Virus record (IMG/VR): IMGVR_UViG_3300022929_002740
Location: 1 to 63,917 of that record
DNA: 63,917 bases
Strand: one strand, 5' to 3'
From: a virus
The notes below the pieces were generated by a model. The model made no database searches and was not told the origin of the DNA. It saw nothing but the letters and a program-made list of their open reading frames with translations. The position numbers and the translations under genes were made by a program. This document shows, in pieces, positions 8,699 through 17,292 of the stretch (the first letter of the stretch is position 1; every line of letters begins with the position of its first letter).

Positions 8699-9871
8699 TT
8701 ATGTAAATGCAAGTTGACCTGTTGTTACAGCAATTTTTGCTAGGTAGTCAGCAGCATTACCAAGCGAGCTTGCTTGGTTGCTTAGTTCTACATAACCATA
8801 ACGTGTCATGAAGCTAACTACTGGCTCAAATGTACTTGGGTCAAGTACTGTACCGCTTGACATCAGTGGGATGTATGGGCAGTAGAACGCCGCTGCGTCT
8901 GTTTCTGTTGAACCTTTGTAACCAACTAGAACATCGTCGTTAGCTGCATACTGGTTTACATAAACACGCATTGTGCCGTTTAGAGTACCTACAAACTTTG
9001 TGTTTGTTGGTGCTTCAAAAGTACCTTCTGTGCTACGTGCGAATGCTGAAGTTGTAGCACTCTGTAGTACTGTTAGTACTGTTGGGCTAACAACTGCCCA
9101 GTTACCTGCACCACGACGTGTGCGGGCTGCGATTGTGTTCGCATTTTTGTTGATTAGAACTGCAAGAGCTGCATGCTCGTCACCAACAAATGTTGCTGTA
9201 CCACTTACGCTACCTTGTGCGTATGTGTCTGATGCTGCACCAGCAAGACTTGTTAGGCTTGCAATGATTTCTTGATCAATTTCAGCAGTAATTTCTTGTG
9301 CAAGTGCTTGCATAATTTCTGCTTCAACGTCAAGACCATGCATGCTTTGTGCGTCTTGTGCTGCTTCAAATGTCCAACGTGCTGATAGCTTACGTGATTT
9401 AGCTTCAACAGTTTGCTTTAGAACTTGAATGCTTAGTTTCTTACCAGCTTCACCTTCTAATGCGCTTGTTGCAGCCGCTTTATCGTCTACTGCACCTGAA
9501 TAACCAGCTGCGATTTTGAATGGGCTTAGTGCCTCATCGCCTGCTGCTGTATCAATACCACTTGTTGAGTTAAATGCTTCTGCATAACGTACACGTAGTG
9601 TGTGGATTTGTCCAACTGGGCCTGTCATAGGCTGAACACCAACGATTTCGTTGGCGATAACAGTTGGCATAACACGTCTAATCACTGGAAGAATTACTTT
9701 ATTAAGTGTTGCTACGTTTCCTGCTTGAGTTGCACCAGTAGAAGCTGCCTCTGCGAGATAGTTCTTAGTGTTTTCAAGTGTTGTTTCCATCACTTTTTTC
9801 TTAGTCCCAGTTAGACCGTCTGTTAGAGCTACTTTAGTTTCGCTCCAATTTTCCATTAGGTTGTCTGCCAT
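8699..9871 (-). CDS. gp23: Major capsid protein gp23
   Basis: A 390-residue protein with the T4 gp23 signature: 'LNKVILPVIRRVMPTVIANE' followed by 'GVQPMTGPVGQIHTLRVRY' at residues 56-95. It forms the hexamers of the HK97-fold capsid. At 390 residues it is shorter than T4 gp23 (521). A gp21 cleavage motif (hydrophobic-x-Glu) occurs as Leu39-Ala40-Glu41, so maturation by removal of about 41 residues is plausible. The minus-strand start is preceded by a clear ribosome binding site (AAGGAG, 7 nt upstream). It is last in the head operon, 11 nt after gp22, and followed by a strong terminator. Confidence 0.97.
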   Translation of the reverse strand: MADNLMENWSETKVALTDGLTGTKKKVMETTLENTKNYLAEAASTGATQAGNVATLNKVILPVIRRVMPTVIANEIVGVQPMTGPVGQIHTLRVRYAEAFNSTSGIDTAAGDEALSPFKIAAGYSGAVDDKAAATSALEGEAGKKLSIQVLKQTVEAKSRKLSARWTFEAAQDAQSMHGLDVEAEIMQALAQEITAEIDQEIIASLTSLAGAASDTYAQGSVSGTATFVGDEHAALAVLINKNANTIAARTRRGAGNWAVVSPTVLTVLQSATTSAFARSTEGTFEAPTNTKFVGTLNGTMRVYVNQYAANDDVLVGYKGSTETDAAAFYCPYIPLMSSGTVLDPSTFEPVVSFMTRYGYVELSNQASSLGNAADYLAKIAVTTGQLAFT

Positions 9872-9882
9872 TTTCGGTCTCC

Positions 9883-10980
9883 TTAACTAATACCGGCTAG
9901 TTTACGAAGGTAAACAATGTCTGCACCTGATTCAACTTCTGTTGACTCGTTTAGTGCTTTATTTCCAGTGATCTCTTTTGAAGATTCACTAAGTACCTTC
10001 TTTTGGGGTTTTTTAGCATCTTCCTTCAATACTGATGGTAGATACTTGTTAAATGCATTTTGTAGCTTGTCAGTTTTTACACTTTCGAGCAATGCACCCA
10101 TAATTTCTTTATGGTCTTTGCTGAGAGGTTGCATCATTTCTTGCATAATTTGCTTTCTTTCTGCTGTATCAGCGGCAATACGAGCACGTTTTGCACTCTC
10201 TTGTACTAATACTTCTTTCTCAGCAATGGCTTTGTTTTTGTTTTCAATCTCACTTTGTAGACTTTCAACTACTTTTGATAACTTAGAAACTTCTGTTCCT
10301 TCGTTCAAGTAGCTACCCATAAACTCAGCTGCAAACGTTTCGAAAATCTTACGACCAAAGGTATTTTCTTTAGCTGTTTTGATATCTTCACGCAGTGTGT
10401 TAAGTTCACTCTTGAGTGTGTTCTCAAGAATTCCGTTAACTTTTGTTGCGGCTGTTTTAATGAAGTCTGCTTTAGTTTGATTAATAACTTCTTTGCCTTC
10501 TTTAATCATTTTGACTTTTGCTTCAACTAGTGAGCGTTTGTCCTCATGAAACTCATTGAGCTCCTTAGTGAGTTGTTCCATAACAAAGCCTTCCAGCTTT
10601 GACATGTTTGCTTCTTGAACAACTCGGTCTTCGCGAAGTTCATTAATTTCTTTGCGAAGTGTATCCATCACAAATGAATCAAGCAATTTTGCATGCTCTT
10701 TCATGTGCTTGCGATAGGCTACACGATCTTCTGCAACTTTGGCTTTGTCTGCTTGGAACTCTTCAAGTTCTTTTGCAATAACATCACCAATCATTGTATC
10801 TGCGGCTTCAACAATTTGCGCCTTGTCATTTTCATAACGTTGTGCAAATTCTTCTCTAAGTTCAGCTGTGATTGCCTCACGAGCTTCTGTTAGTTGGGTA
10901 TCCCAAGCCTCAGATAATGAAGATCTGACCTCTTCGGAGAGCGTATTTGAGTTTAATAGTTCATCCATTGCATGAGCCAT
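9883..10980 (-). CDS. gp22: Prohead core scaffolding protein gp22-like
   Basis: A 365-residue, highly charged, almost wholly alpha-helical protein with long coiled-coil stretches (residues about 20-280, rich in Glu, Lys, Ala), lying between the prohead protease and the capsid gene exactly where T4 has gene 22. It would form the prohead core around which gp23 assembles and then be digested by gp21. The final residues contain 'VYLRKLAGIS', an ending seen in many marine T4-like homologues. The call rests on position, length and helical composition more than on a sharp motif. Confidence 0.88.
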   Translation of the reverse strand: MAHAMDELLNSNTLSEEVRSSLSEAWDTQLTEAREAITAELREEFAQRYENDKAQIVEAADTMIGDVIAKELEEFQADKAKVAEDRVAYRKHMKEHAKLLDSFVMDTLRKEINELREDRVVQEANMSKLEGFVMEQLTKELNEFHEDKRSLVEAKVKMIKEGKEVINQTKADFIKTAATKVNGILENTLKSELNTLREDIKTAKENTFGRKIFETFAAEFMGSYLNEGTEVSKLSKVVESLQSEIENKNKAIAEKEVLVQESAKRARIAADTAERKQIMQEMMQPLSKDHKEIMGALLESVKTDKLQNAFNKYLPSVLKEDAKKPQKKVLSESSKEITGNKALNESTEVESGADIVYLRKLAGIS

Positions 10981-10981
10981 A

Positions 10982-11623
10982 TTAATCTCTCCTATACTTC
11001 AGGTTTTTTATAAAATTTGTCACCTCTTCCTGGAGATAACGTTGTGCGCCTTTGTCGTGTCTAGTTGCACTAGCGACATCCAATAGTACATTACCCCTAC
11101 TATGATTCATAATTCTTTCATAGATTGGATCGGGGTAAGCATCAGGAGCACTTGGATTTGCTACGATATCTACGGTAATAATTTCAAAATCTTTAACTAT
11201 TCCGTTTTCGTTAACATTGCCACTGCCTCGGCTTGACACGCCTAGTTTGACACCACTCTCTAATAGGGTTTTACAAATGTTTCCCATTGGAGTTGGTAGA
11301 ATTTTAAGTTTGCCGATACCGTTCGCACCATCAGTATCCATTTCAGTGATCATGTGACTTACACGATCTAAATTGATATTGAGGTCATCTGGGTGATCAG
11401 CTTCACCTAATACACTGTACCCACCTTTAATTTTTTCATTGATACTTTTTACAGCACTATGAATTTCTTCTTTGGTGTAGATACGATTGTTTTGATTGCG
11501 TACATCGCCTTCAATAAAGATACCTTTCATATACAGGCTTTTGCCACCGTTCGCTTCTTCAATAGCTTCAGTGACAATGTTTGCCTGATTAAATGTTAAG
11601 TGTTCTTTTAGCGAGGTAAACAT
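10982..11623 (-). CDS. gp21: Prohead core protein protease gp21
   Basis: A 213-residue protein with the T4 gp21 protease pattern: 'MKGIFIEGDVRNQNNRIYT' (residues 32-50), 'GEADHPDDLNINLDRVSH' with probable catalytic His77, and 'GVSSRGSGNV' with the serine at 130-131, followed by 'DIVANPSAPDAY'. It cleaves gp22, gp23 and other head proteins after a hydrophobic-x-Glu motif during prohead maturation. Length matches T4 gp21 (212). It is separated from gp22 by one base and from the acidic core gene by one base, so translation is probably coupled. Confidence 0.95.
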   Translation of the reverse strand: MFTSLKEHLTFNQANIVTEAIEEANGGKSLYMKGIFIEGDVRNQNNRIYTKEEIHSAVKSINEKIKGGYSVLGEADHPDDLNINLDRVSHMITEMDTDGANGIGKLKILPTPMGNICKTLLESGVKLGVSSRGSGNVNENGIVKDFEIITVDIVANPSAPDAYPDPIYERIMNHSRGNVLLDVASATRHDKGAQRYLQEEVTNFIKNLKYRRD

Positions 11624-11624
11624 A

Positions 11625-12446
11625 TTACTTCATTCCTCTGATTGGACTGTCTGACTTTGTGTCTTCACGCTTTGGTGCAGGTGCTGCACTTGGCGATCCA
11701 GCTTCTTGAGGACCATCTACGCCCATGTCTTTTACAGCAGGAGCACTAGCTTTAGCGCCTTCTGATGTATCTGTTGGGTGTGGTTTAGCATGTGCATTAC
11801 CAGCGCCTTTGGCTACTGGACTGCCTTTGTCACTGTTATCACTGTGTGATACACTAACTGCTGACATTGTAGCGCCTTCTTCCATTGCTTCAACTTCGTC
11901 TGCTTCAAAAGCAATTGCTTCTTCTGCTGGCTCGTCTTCTGCTGGCTCGTCGCCCATCATGTCTGCAAATGCTGCACGTAGTTCTGCAATTGCGTCTTCT
12001 ACGTTGTCCATTGCTTCTTCTGCATCTGATTCTTCACCTTCTGGTTCGTCATCCATGTCTGCATCCATGTCCATAGCTAGATCCATTTCTGGTTCTGCCA
12101 TTTCTTCGTCATCCATGTCCTCATCGTCCATGATTTCTTCGTCTGCGATCTCGTCTTCGGCTGTTTCGATATCATCAAGGAAATCTTCTTCAGCATCAGA
12201 AGCATCAATTGCCTCTTCTACTTCGTCGTCCTCTGAATCATCGTCAGCTTCATCAAGATCGATAGTCTCATCAAGATCTTCTTCTTGAATCTCGTCTTCT
12301 ACTACTTCATCGCTTTCAGTGATACTTGCCCAATGGTTTTTGGCTTTCTCAACAAATACGCTGTGTAGGAGATCAGCAGCTTTGTCCTGCTCATCGTTGA
12401 CGATGTATTCAAGGACCTTAACTAAAGATTCCTTGTGTTCGCTCAT
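11625..12446 (-). CDS. Acidic prohead core protein, gp68-position
   Basis: A 273-residue protein. Residues 1-45 form a helical head ('SLVKVLEYIVNDEQDKAADLL') followed by a very acidic stretch of Asp, Glu, Met and Ala (residues about 45-200) and a Pro/Ser/Lys tail. Such N-terminal helices and acidic tails are known in core or scaffold proteins between gp20 and gp21 in T4-like phages (T4 genes 67 and 68). A strong ribosome binding site (AAGGAG) precedes the ATG at 12446. It probably joins the prohead core and is degraded by gp21. Assignment rests on synteny and composition. Confidence 0.75.
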   Translation of the reverse strand: MSEHKESLVKVLEYIVNDEQDKAADLLHSVFVEKAKNHWASITESDEVVEDEIQEEDLDETIDLDEADDDSEDDEVEEAIDASDAEEDFLDDIETAEDEIADEEIMDDEDMDDEEMAEPEMDLAMDMDADMDDEPEGEESDAEEAMDNVEDAIAELRAAFADMMGDEPAEDEPAEEAIAFEADEVEAMEEGATMSAVSVSHSDNSDKGSPVAKGAGNAHAKPHPTDTSEGAKASAPAVKDMGVDGPQEAGSPSAAPAPKREDTKSDSPIRGMK

Positions 12447-12592
12447 ATCATTTCTCCTTAAAAAATTACAGGCTTACCAAGATGGTTTACATCTATATTT
12501 ACAATACCAAGACGTTTCGCTTGATAAAAGGCCCAAAAAATGGGTATTTTATGATTTTGCTCATAAGATAAGTAAAATTTAACTGAAAATTA
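12447..12592. other. Intergenic 146 bp inside the head operon
   Basis: No ORF with start and ribosome binding site is visible. On the minus strand a weak hairpin (CCCA/TGGG around a T-rich loop, near 12531-12545) is followed by a few T residues and could attenuate transcription between the gp67-like and gp68-like genes. A CATAAAATA motif nearby misses the late consensus by one inserted base, so I do not call a promoter. Confidence 0.4.
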
Positions 12593-12796
12593 TTAAGTTG
12601 CAGCAGGTCTTGCGTAAATTTTCTTTACACGTTTTGTTCTATTTGCATGCTCAATATTATGCACTTCACGCTGTTTTCTTAGTCGATTAAGGTGCTTTAG
12701 TGTTAGTCGTTGCTTGCGCACATCGTCTATTTTTCTATTTGCATAGTTGTTTTCTTCAGCGTCATAATACTCTTTTAAAAATTCTGCGTCACGCAT
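12593..12796 (-). CDS. Small basic protein, gp67-position
   Basis: A 67-residue, charged, helical protein beginning 'MRDAEFLKEYYDAEE' and ending in a basic tail. The start at 12796 is preferred over an upstream alternative because a good ribosome binding site (AGGAG, 6 nt spacing) precedes it and it overlaps the gp20 stop by 8 nt, implying translational coupling. In T4 the small core gene 67 lies directly after gene 20, so this is the positional equivalent. Sequence identity to gp67 is not evident: T4 gp67 is acidic, whereas this one is basic at its C-terminus. Function is therefore open. Confidence 0.7.
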   Translation of the reverse strand: MRDAEFLKEYYDAEENNYANRKIDDVRKQRLTLKHLNRLRKQREVHNIEHANRTKRVKKIYARPAAT

Positions 12797-14465
12797 TTTG
12801 GTCTCCTGTTGGTGCAGCTTCTGCACCACTTATCGGGCTAGCGCCTGATTCTGTATCGTCAGTGGGTGCATCTACATCCATATCAATGTCACTGCCATCC
12901 GGAACATCAAAGCCACGTACTCCTACGTTGCCTAATCCTGGCATTGAATCTCCGTCTGGAGTTACACCACTTTCGTTTTCTTCTTCCCACATACGCTCAT
13001 TCTTTAGAATCTCATCTTCAGTTAAGCCTAAATATTTCTCCATTAAGAAACGTCTGCTCATGTAGTTTACGCCTTCTAAGCTACCAAATACATTTGCTCT
13101 TGCGCTGTGGATTTCAATCTCTTTGTATTGACTAAAGCTCTGAGGCTCTACAAATTTTAAATCAAACAAACTTGCGTCAATACTCAAACCTTTGTTTTTC
13201 ATAAACAGTTTGAATTCTTTGTCCATGGTAGGTGCTAGTGCATTTTGTAGTCTCATACAGTATTGATTGAATCTGTATTCTTGAATAAATGCTGTGCCTA
13301 CTCTACCATCCACGTATGTTGCTGTTCCATCATCTGGACCTGTTGGCAAGTAACTACTAGGCACACGCAATGCTCTTAGCATTTTGTTTGTGAAATAACG
13401 CAAGTCATCAATTTGACCTAAGTTATCTCCGCCTGGTAACACTTCAACTTTACTACCTCTGCCTTCAGCAGTTTGTGCAAAGAAGTAGTCTTCCATGATG
13501 CTAAGTGGATTGTATGCGGCATCCATAATAGTTGTGCCGCCACCAGTTTTGTTTGGAATACGCTTTTGGTGAATTTCGTTTTTAACACGCTCAACAAAAC
13601 CCATAGCTTTGTTGGGAGGCATATTACCTACATCAACATAAAACACTCTGCGTTCCGGAGCACGTTGTACTCTATAAATGATAATACTGTCTTCAAGCAA
13701 TTCTTTTTGCTTGTATGTTTTGAAAATCGGATCTAAGATACTGCTACCAAACGGCCAGTTCATGTCCATGCCTTCTGTCATACCCAAGTGTACAACATGG
13801 CTTGCGTCTACTGTGTACTCTTGAATGTTGCCTGTGCCTGGATCATACTGTCCTGCTTGTTGTCCATAAGCACTTTTGTCCACTGCTTGTCCACGCATCA
13901 TACTGTTTACACTACTGTATGTTTGACTGTGTTGCACTGGTTGGCTTACAGTTTTTTCTTGCATGTTGAGATCAATGTTTTTAACAATGTACTGCTCAGG
14001 CTTTTTGCCTTTGGCTTCGTTTACAACTGCTTTGGTAACATCAACAGGATTTACATAATATAATTCCCATGTTTCTGGATCTCTAATAAAGAACTGATCT
14101 CCGTACTTGATGCTGTTTCTAAACATACGAAAGATACGTTTGTCCCAGTCTTGTAGGTTACACCATTGGTTAAGTGTTGACTCTAGTATCTTTGCTTCGC
14201 TTTCTGTAGCAGTTTCTTTGTATTCAATTCTAAAAGGAACACCTGTTACTTCATCTACTTGTGTACTGAATTCGCTAATAATGTCAAGAGCAGCGTTAAT
14301 CTCACTGTCCATGTCCATTTGATCATACTGTGCATAACGCTCAACTCTATTAGGTTGCCCACTGTAAACTTCAGGCAACCAGCTCTGAAAGCGGCTAGCA
14401 CTGCTAGGCTTCATACTATCAGTAGCTTGCCCGCCGTATGCTGTAAAATGTTTCTTCCAACTCAT
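12789..14465 (-). CDS. gp20: Portal vertex protein gp20
   Basis: A 558-residue protein with clear gp20 features: 'DSEINAALDIISEFSTQVDE' near residue 53, 'GDQFFIRDPETWELYYVNP' near 120, 'YRVQRAPERRVFYVDVGN' near 265, and a long helical region ending in an acidic tail. Twelve copies form the portal through which DNA enters and leaves the head. T4 gp20 has 524 residues. It is first in the head operon, 28 nt downstream of a late promoter, and overlaps the start of the small gp67-position gene. Confidence 0.96.
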   Translation of the reverse strand: MSWKKHFTAYGGQATDSMKPSSASRFQSWLPEVYSGQPNRVERYAQYDQMDMDSEINAALDIISEFSTQVDEVTGVPFRIEYKETATESEAKILESTLNQWCNLQDWDKRIFRMFRNSIKYGDQFFIRDPETWELYYVNPVDVTKAVVNEAKGKKPEQYIVKNIDLNMQEKTVSQPVQHSQTYSSVNSMMRGQAVDKSAYGQQAGQYDPGTGNIQEYTVDASHVVHLGMTEGMDMNWPFGSSILDPIFKTYKQKELLEDSIIIYRVQRAPERRVFYVDVGNMPPNKAMGFVERVKNEIHQKRIPNKTGGGTTIMDAAYNPLSIMEDYFFAQTAEGRGSKVEVLPGGDNLGQIDDLRYFTNKMLRALRVPSSYLPTGPDDGTATYVDGRVGTAFIQEYRFNQYCMRLQNALAPTMDKEFKLFMKNKGLSIDASLFDLKFVEPQSFSQYKEIEIHSARANVFGSLEGVNYMSRRFLMEKYLGLTEDEILKNERMWEEENESGVTPDGDSMPGLGNVGVRGFDVPDGSDIDMDVDAPTDDTESGASPISGAEAAPTGDQNA

Positions 14466-14492
14466 ATGAATCTCTTTTTCTTTATTATAGTG

Positions 14493-14500
14493 TATTTATG
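14493..14500 (-). promoter_or_regulatory. Late promoter CATAAATA for the head operon
   Basis: The minus strand reads CATAAATA, which fits the NATAAATA late consensus reported for T4-like marine phages. It lies 28 nt upstream of the gp20 ATG in a 58-nt intergenic gap. It should drive gp20 through gp23 to the terminator at 8651-8674. Confidence 0.7.
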
Positions 14501-14523
14501 TGTTTTGTCAAGTCAGTATATTG

Positions 14524-16392
14524 TCACCGATTCGATTCCTGTCTAAAGAATTCAAGGATATCTCGCATCGAGTTTGTAAGCCCAGATACTAACGAAGCCA
14601 CACTCGTCGGAGATAAGTTAAATTCTCTAGCACCTTCAAATGCATTTCTGAGATCTAACTTAGCTTGATCTTCTTCACTGTATTCTGGGTTACCATCTGC
14701 GTCCGTTCCTATCTGTGTTGGCTCAAAGTCTTTGAAGAATGCTGCACCGCCTGCACCTAGTGCATTTACCGCTGCATTCATTTGTAGAATTTTACCAATC
14801 TTATCTTGTCCGATGGATCTTGCAACAACACCGCCTAAAAAGGCTTCACTTGCAAAATCAATCTCATTGCCTGCTCCAAGATTCAGTAGTGCTTGTGGTC
14901 CAAGTTCTCCAAGTGCTGCACCTATGCCTTCTGCTAAACTGCTTGCCATGTCACTTGATAAAAAGTTATTAATGTTTTTAGTAAAATCACTAAACGCTTT
15001 GCCTAAATCGTTTGCTTCATCACCAACAATATTTAATGCTGTGTCTAGTCTTAGAGCAGCTACTAATTTTGCCTGTTCCTCTAATTCGAGTGTCAATGTC
15101 TGCAACTCTTTTCCTGAGCCTTCGACACCTTCAGTCAATTCATTGTATGCACTTTCAAAGTTTTCCCTCATATTATCTTGAGTGTTTACCATGCGCTGTT
15201 GCACTGTGAGTATTTCTTCTGCAACACTGTCTCCAAGTGCAGCTTGTGTTCTCAGTACATTACTGCTTTGTCCTACATCTGAGGCAACATTTTGTACCAT
15301 CGACTGTAGTGTTGTCATATCTAAATCACCGCCATTGGCAAATCCTTGATTAATAAAATTAATTAATTCCTCTGCGCCGCCGCCTAGACGTGCAATCAAT
15401 TCAGGAGCAAAAGCATTAGCAGGCAAGTCAGTAGCAATGCCATTGATAATAGCTTCACCTAGTGCTTTACCTCCCGGCAATTGACTGAGTGCTCCTGTCA
15501 TTGCTTCGAATTTTTTACGAGTATCTTCGCTTTGTTCGCTGAGAAAGCTCTGTGCAATTACACTTTTCTTGGCTTCCATCTGTGCTTTAATTCGTTCTCT
15601 TACATCTTGTCCTGTTACTTTAGCCATAGCTTGTTGTTGTTTTAGATTTTCTAACATAGCAGCAGAAAATTGTTCTGTTGTTGCATTTCTAAACTGTTCT
15701 TGATTCATGCTATCACGTCTAATCTGTAACTCTTCTCCCAAGTACTCTGACATCTCTGCACTGGTCATACTAAATCCGCCAGCGGCTATAGCACCTTTTC
15801 TAAACTGTTCGTTTAATTTTAAAAATTCCATACTGCCGGATTGTGTGCTATCGCTAAGACTTCTGATTGCAGCTTGGTTGGTTGCAATAATTTTACTAAA
15901 TTCCGTAAAGTCTAAACCAACACCTGCAAGTCTCTTGTTAACATCTAAAAAATTATTTCCAAAGTCTAATCCAAATCTACTTGCAAATCTGAAACTTTCA
16001 CCTAGATCAATAGCAGCTTGGTTAGCCATTCCAAACGCAGTTGCAATAACACTAGATCCAAGTCCTGAAAAGAATCCACTGAGTGCGCTGTTGAATGTAG
16101 TTGCACTTTGAGAAGATTGTATAGCTTGATTGCCTATATTTCCAGCACCCTGACGCATTTGTCTCATCAATGTTATATTGTCTTTTTCGTTGTTTTTATT
16201 GCCTTCTTGTATGCCTCTGCGTATTCCAGATAGTATATTATTACTTTGATTGCCTTCTTCTTTGACTGCACCTAGTGCAGCATTAAGTGATTTTTGTGCA
16301 CCTAATAATTCATTGAGTGTGCTTTCACTAGCAAGTTCACTAGCGTTGACTTCAACACTCTGTCCACCAAATTGAAAATATATGCTTGCCAT
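14524..16392 (-). CDS. Probable tail tape-measure protein (gp29-like position)
   Basis: A 622-residue protein. A short beta start ('MASIYFQFGGQSVEV') leads to a helical coiled-coil stretch (about 20-85) and then a Gly/Ala-rich hydrophobic segment at about 105-135 ('SGFFSGLGSSVIATAFGMAN'), as in tape-measure proteins that insert into the host membrane. The rest is mostly amphipathic helices with further hydrophobic patches. Length is close to T4 gp29 (590). It lies back to back with the gp26-like gene that has a probable frameshift extension; tail chaperone genes of that type usually sit next to the tape measure. No strong sequence motif confirms the call, so a large baseplate or hub protein remains possible. 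Confidence 0.6.
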   Translation of the reverse strand: MASIYFQFGGQSVEVNASELASESTLNELLGAQKSLNAALGAVKEEGNQSNNILSGIRRGIQEGNKNNEKDNITLMRQMRQGAGNIGNQAIQSSQSATTFNSALSGFFSGLGSSVIATAFGMANQAAIDLGESFRFASRFGLDFGNNFLDVNKRLAGVGLDFTEFSKIIATNQAAIRSLSDSTQSGSMEFLKLNEQFRKGAIAAGGFSMTSAEMSEYLGEELQIRRDSMNQEQFRNATTEQFSAAMLENLKQQQAMAKVTGQDVRERIKAQMEAKKSVIAQSFLSEQSEDTRKKFEAMTGALSQLPGGKALGEAIINGIATDLPANAFAPELIARLGGGAEELINFINQGFANGGDLDMTTLQSMVQNVASDVGQSSNVLRTQAALGDSVAEEILTVQQRMVNTQDNMRENFESAYNELTEGVEGSGKELQTLTLELEEQAKLVAALRLDTALNIVGDEANDLGKAFSDFTKNINNFLSSDMASSLAEGIGAALGELGPQALLNLGAGNEIDFASEAFLGGVVARSIGQDKIGKILQMNAAVNALGAGGAAFFKDFEPTQIGTDADGNPEYSEEDQAKLDLRNAFEGAREFNLSPTSVASLVSGLTNSMRDILEFFRQESNR

Positions 16393-16411
16393 TAACTGCT
16401 CACTTAATTTA

Positions 16412-16419
16412 GATAAATA
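16412..16419 (+). promoter_or_regulatory. Late promoter GATAAATA for the gp26-like gene
   Basis: GATAAATA on the plus strand fits NATAAATA and lies 30 nt upstream of the ATG at 16450. It forms a divergent pair with the minus-strand TATAAATA at 16434-16441. Confidence 0.65.
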
Positions 16420-16433
16420 CTTTTATACACAGT

Positions 16434-16441
16434 TATTTATA
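16434..16441 (-). promoter_or_regulatory. Late promoter TATAAATA for the tape-measure gene
   Basis: The plus strand reads TATTTATA, so the minus strand has the exact late consensus. It is 41 nt upstream of the ATG at 16392. The two divergent late promoters in this 57-nt gap would each run past the other's start region. Confidence 0.75.
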
Positions 16442-16449
16442 GGCGAAAA

Positions 16450-17292
16450 ATGAACAATCCACTAGCTAATCACTTTAGACAAAAAGAAATCTATGTCAGA
16501 CTGCCAACTCAAGGCAAATGGCTATCTAACAAGCCCAAACTCACCCAAGATGGCGAGATTGGTATTATGCCAATGACACTACAAGATGAAATACTACTGA
16601 GTATACCTGACAGCTTGTACAACGGAGAAAGTTTGTTTAAACTGATATCCAGTATTGTTCCTGACATCGCAGATCCTTACGAACTCAGTTTACCAGACTT
16701 TGATGTGATACTGCTAGCCAGTAGAGCTGCAACGTATGACAAAAAAATGAGTGTGGAAAGTTTTTGCACACACTGCAACGAACCAAACATGTATGAAATA
16801 GACTTGCCTAGTATTTTAAGCAAAGTTAGATTAATTGGGCAAGACAACATATTTGAAATAGACGGTTTGGTTTTTGAACTAAGACCTAATACAGTAGCCG
16901 CACTTAATACATTTCATATTAAAAATATACAAAGTACAAGTTTGCTGAGACAGTTACACAATTCATCTGATCAAGATAAACTTATACACAGTGAAGAATA
17001 TCAAAATAACTTATCTATAGTAAGTGCCGCAAATATTGCGTTGATTGCCGACGCTATTGTTTGTGTAACAACACCTGACGGAACACAAGTTAAAGACATG
17101 CAACACATCATCGAATATGTCAACAATGCCAAACGTCATGTGATTACAAAAATCGAAGAGAAAGCAAAAGCATTGAACAACAATGGACTAAACAAAACAT
17201 TTAATTTTACTTGTAGTCATGAAGAATGCTTAAAAGATTTTGAAGGTGCTATAGAATTTAACCCAGCTTTTTTTTTCAGAAATATATCCTAG
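16450..17292 (+). CDS. Baseplate hub/tail-assembly protein, gp26-like
   Basis: A 280-residue protein starting 'MNNPLANHFRQKEIYVRLPT' with 'GIMPMTLQDEILLSIPDSLYNGE' near residue 38, the pattern of the T4 baseplate gp26 family. Two cysteine pairs, 'CTHC' near 107-110 and 'CSHEEC' near 256-261, may hold a metal. The reading frame ends in a T9 run and stops at 17290. A second frame, -1 relative to this one, is open through the same run to 17534 and has no credible start of its own, so a frameshifted longer product is likely. It would act in hub assembly or as a tail-assembly chaperone. An 'AGGCG' 6 nt upstream may serve as ribosome binding site. Confidence 0.8.
   Translation: MNNPLANHFRQKEIYVRLPTQGKWLSNKPKLTQDGEIGIMPMTLQDEILLSIPDSLYNGESLFKLISSIVPDIADPYELSLPDFDVILLASRAATYDKKMSVESFCTHCNEPNMYEIDLPSILSKVRLIGQDNIFEIDGLVFELRPNTVAALNTFHIKNIQSTSLLRQLHNSSDQDKLIHSEEYQNNLSIVSAANIALIADAIVCVTTPDGTQVKDMQHIIEYVNNAKRHVITKIEEKAKALNNNGLNKTFNFTCSHEECLKDFEGAIEFNPAFFFRNIS
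17268..17277 (+). promoter_or_regulatory. Candidate -1 ribosomal frameshift site (T9C run)
   Basis: In the gp26-like frame the codons are GCT TTT TTT TTC, which gives T TTT TTT and T TTT TTC heptamers of the X XXY YYZ type. Slipping back one base at this run joins the gp26-like frame to the downstream open frame. A small stem might form downstream but none is strong. Confidence 0.6.

Noticed and set aside
11725-12288. A 187-codon plus-strand frame very rich in serine
   Set aside because: It is the reverse complement of the Glu/Asp-rich core protein gene; GAA/GAT codons read backwards give Ser-rich sequence. No start signal.
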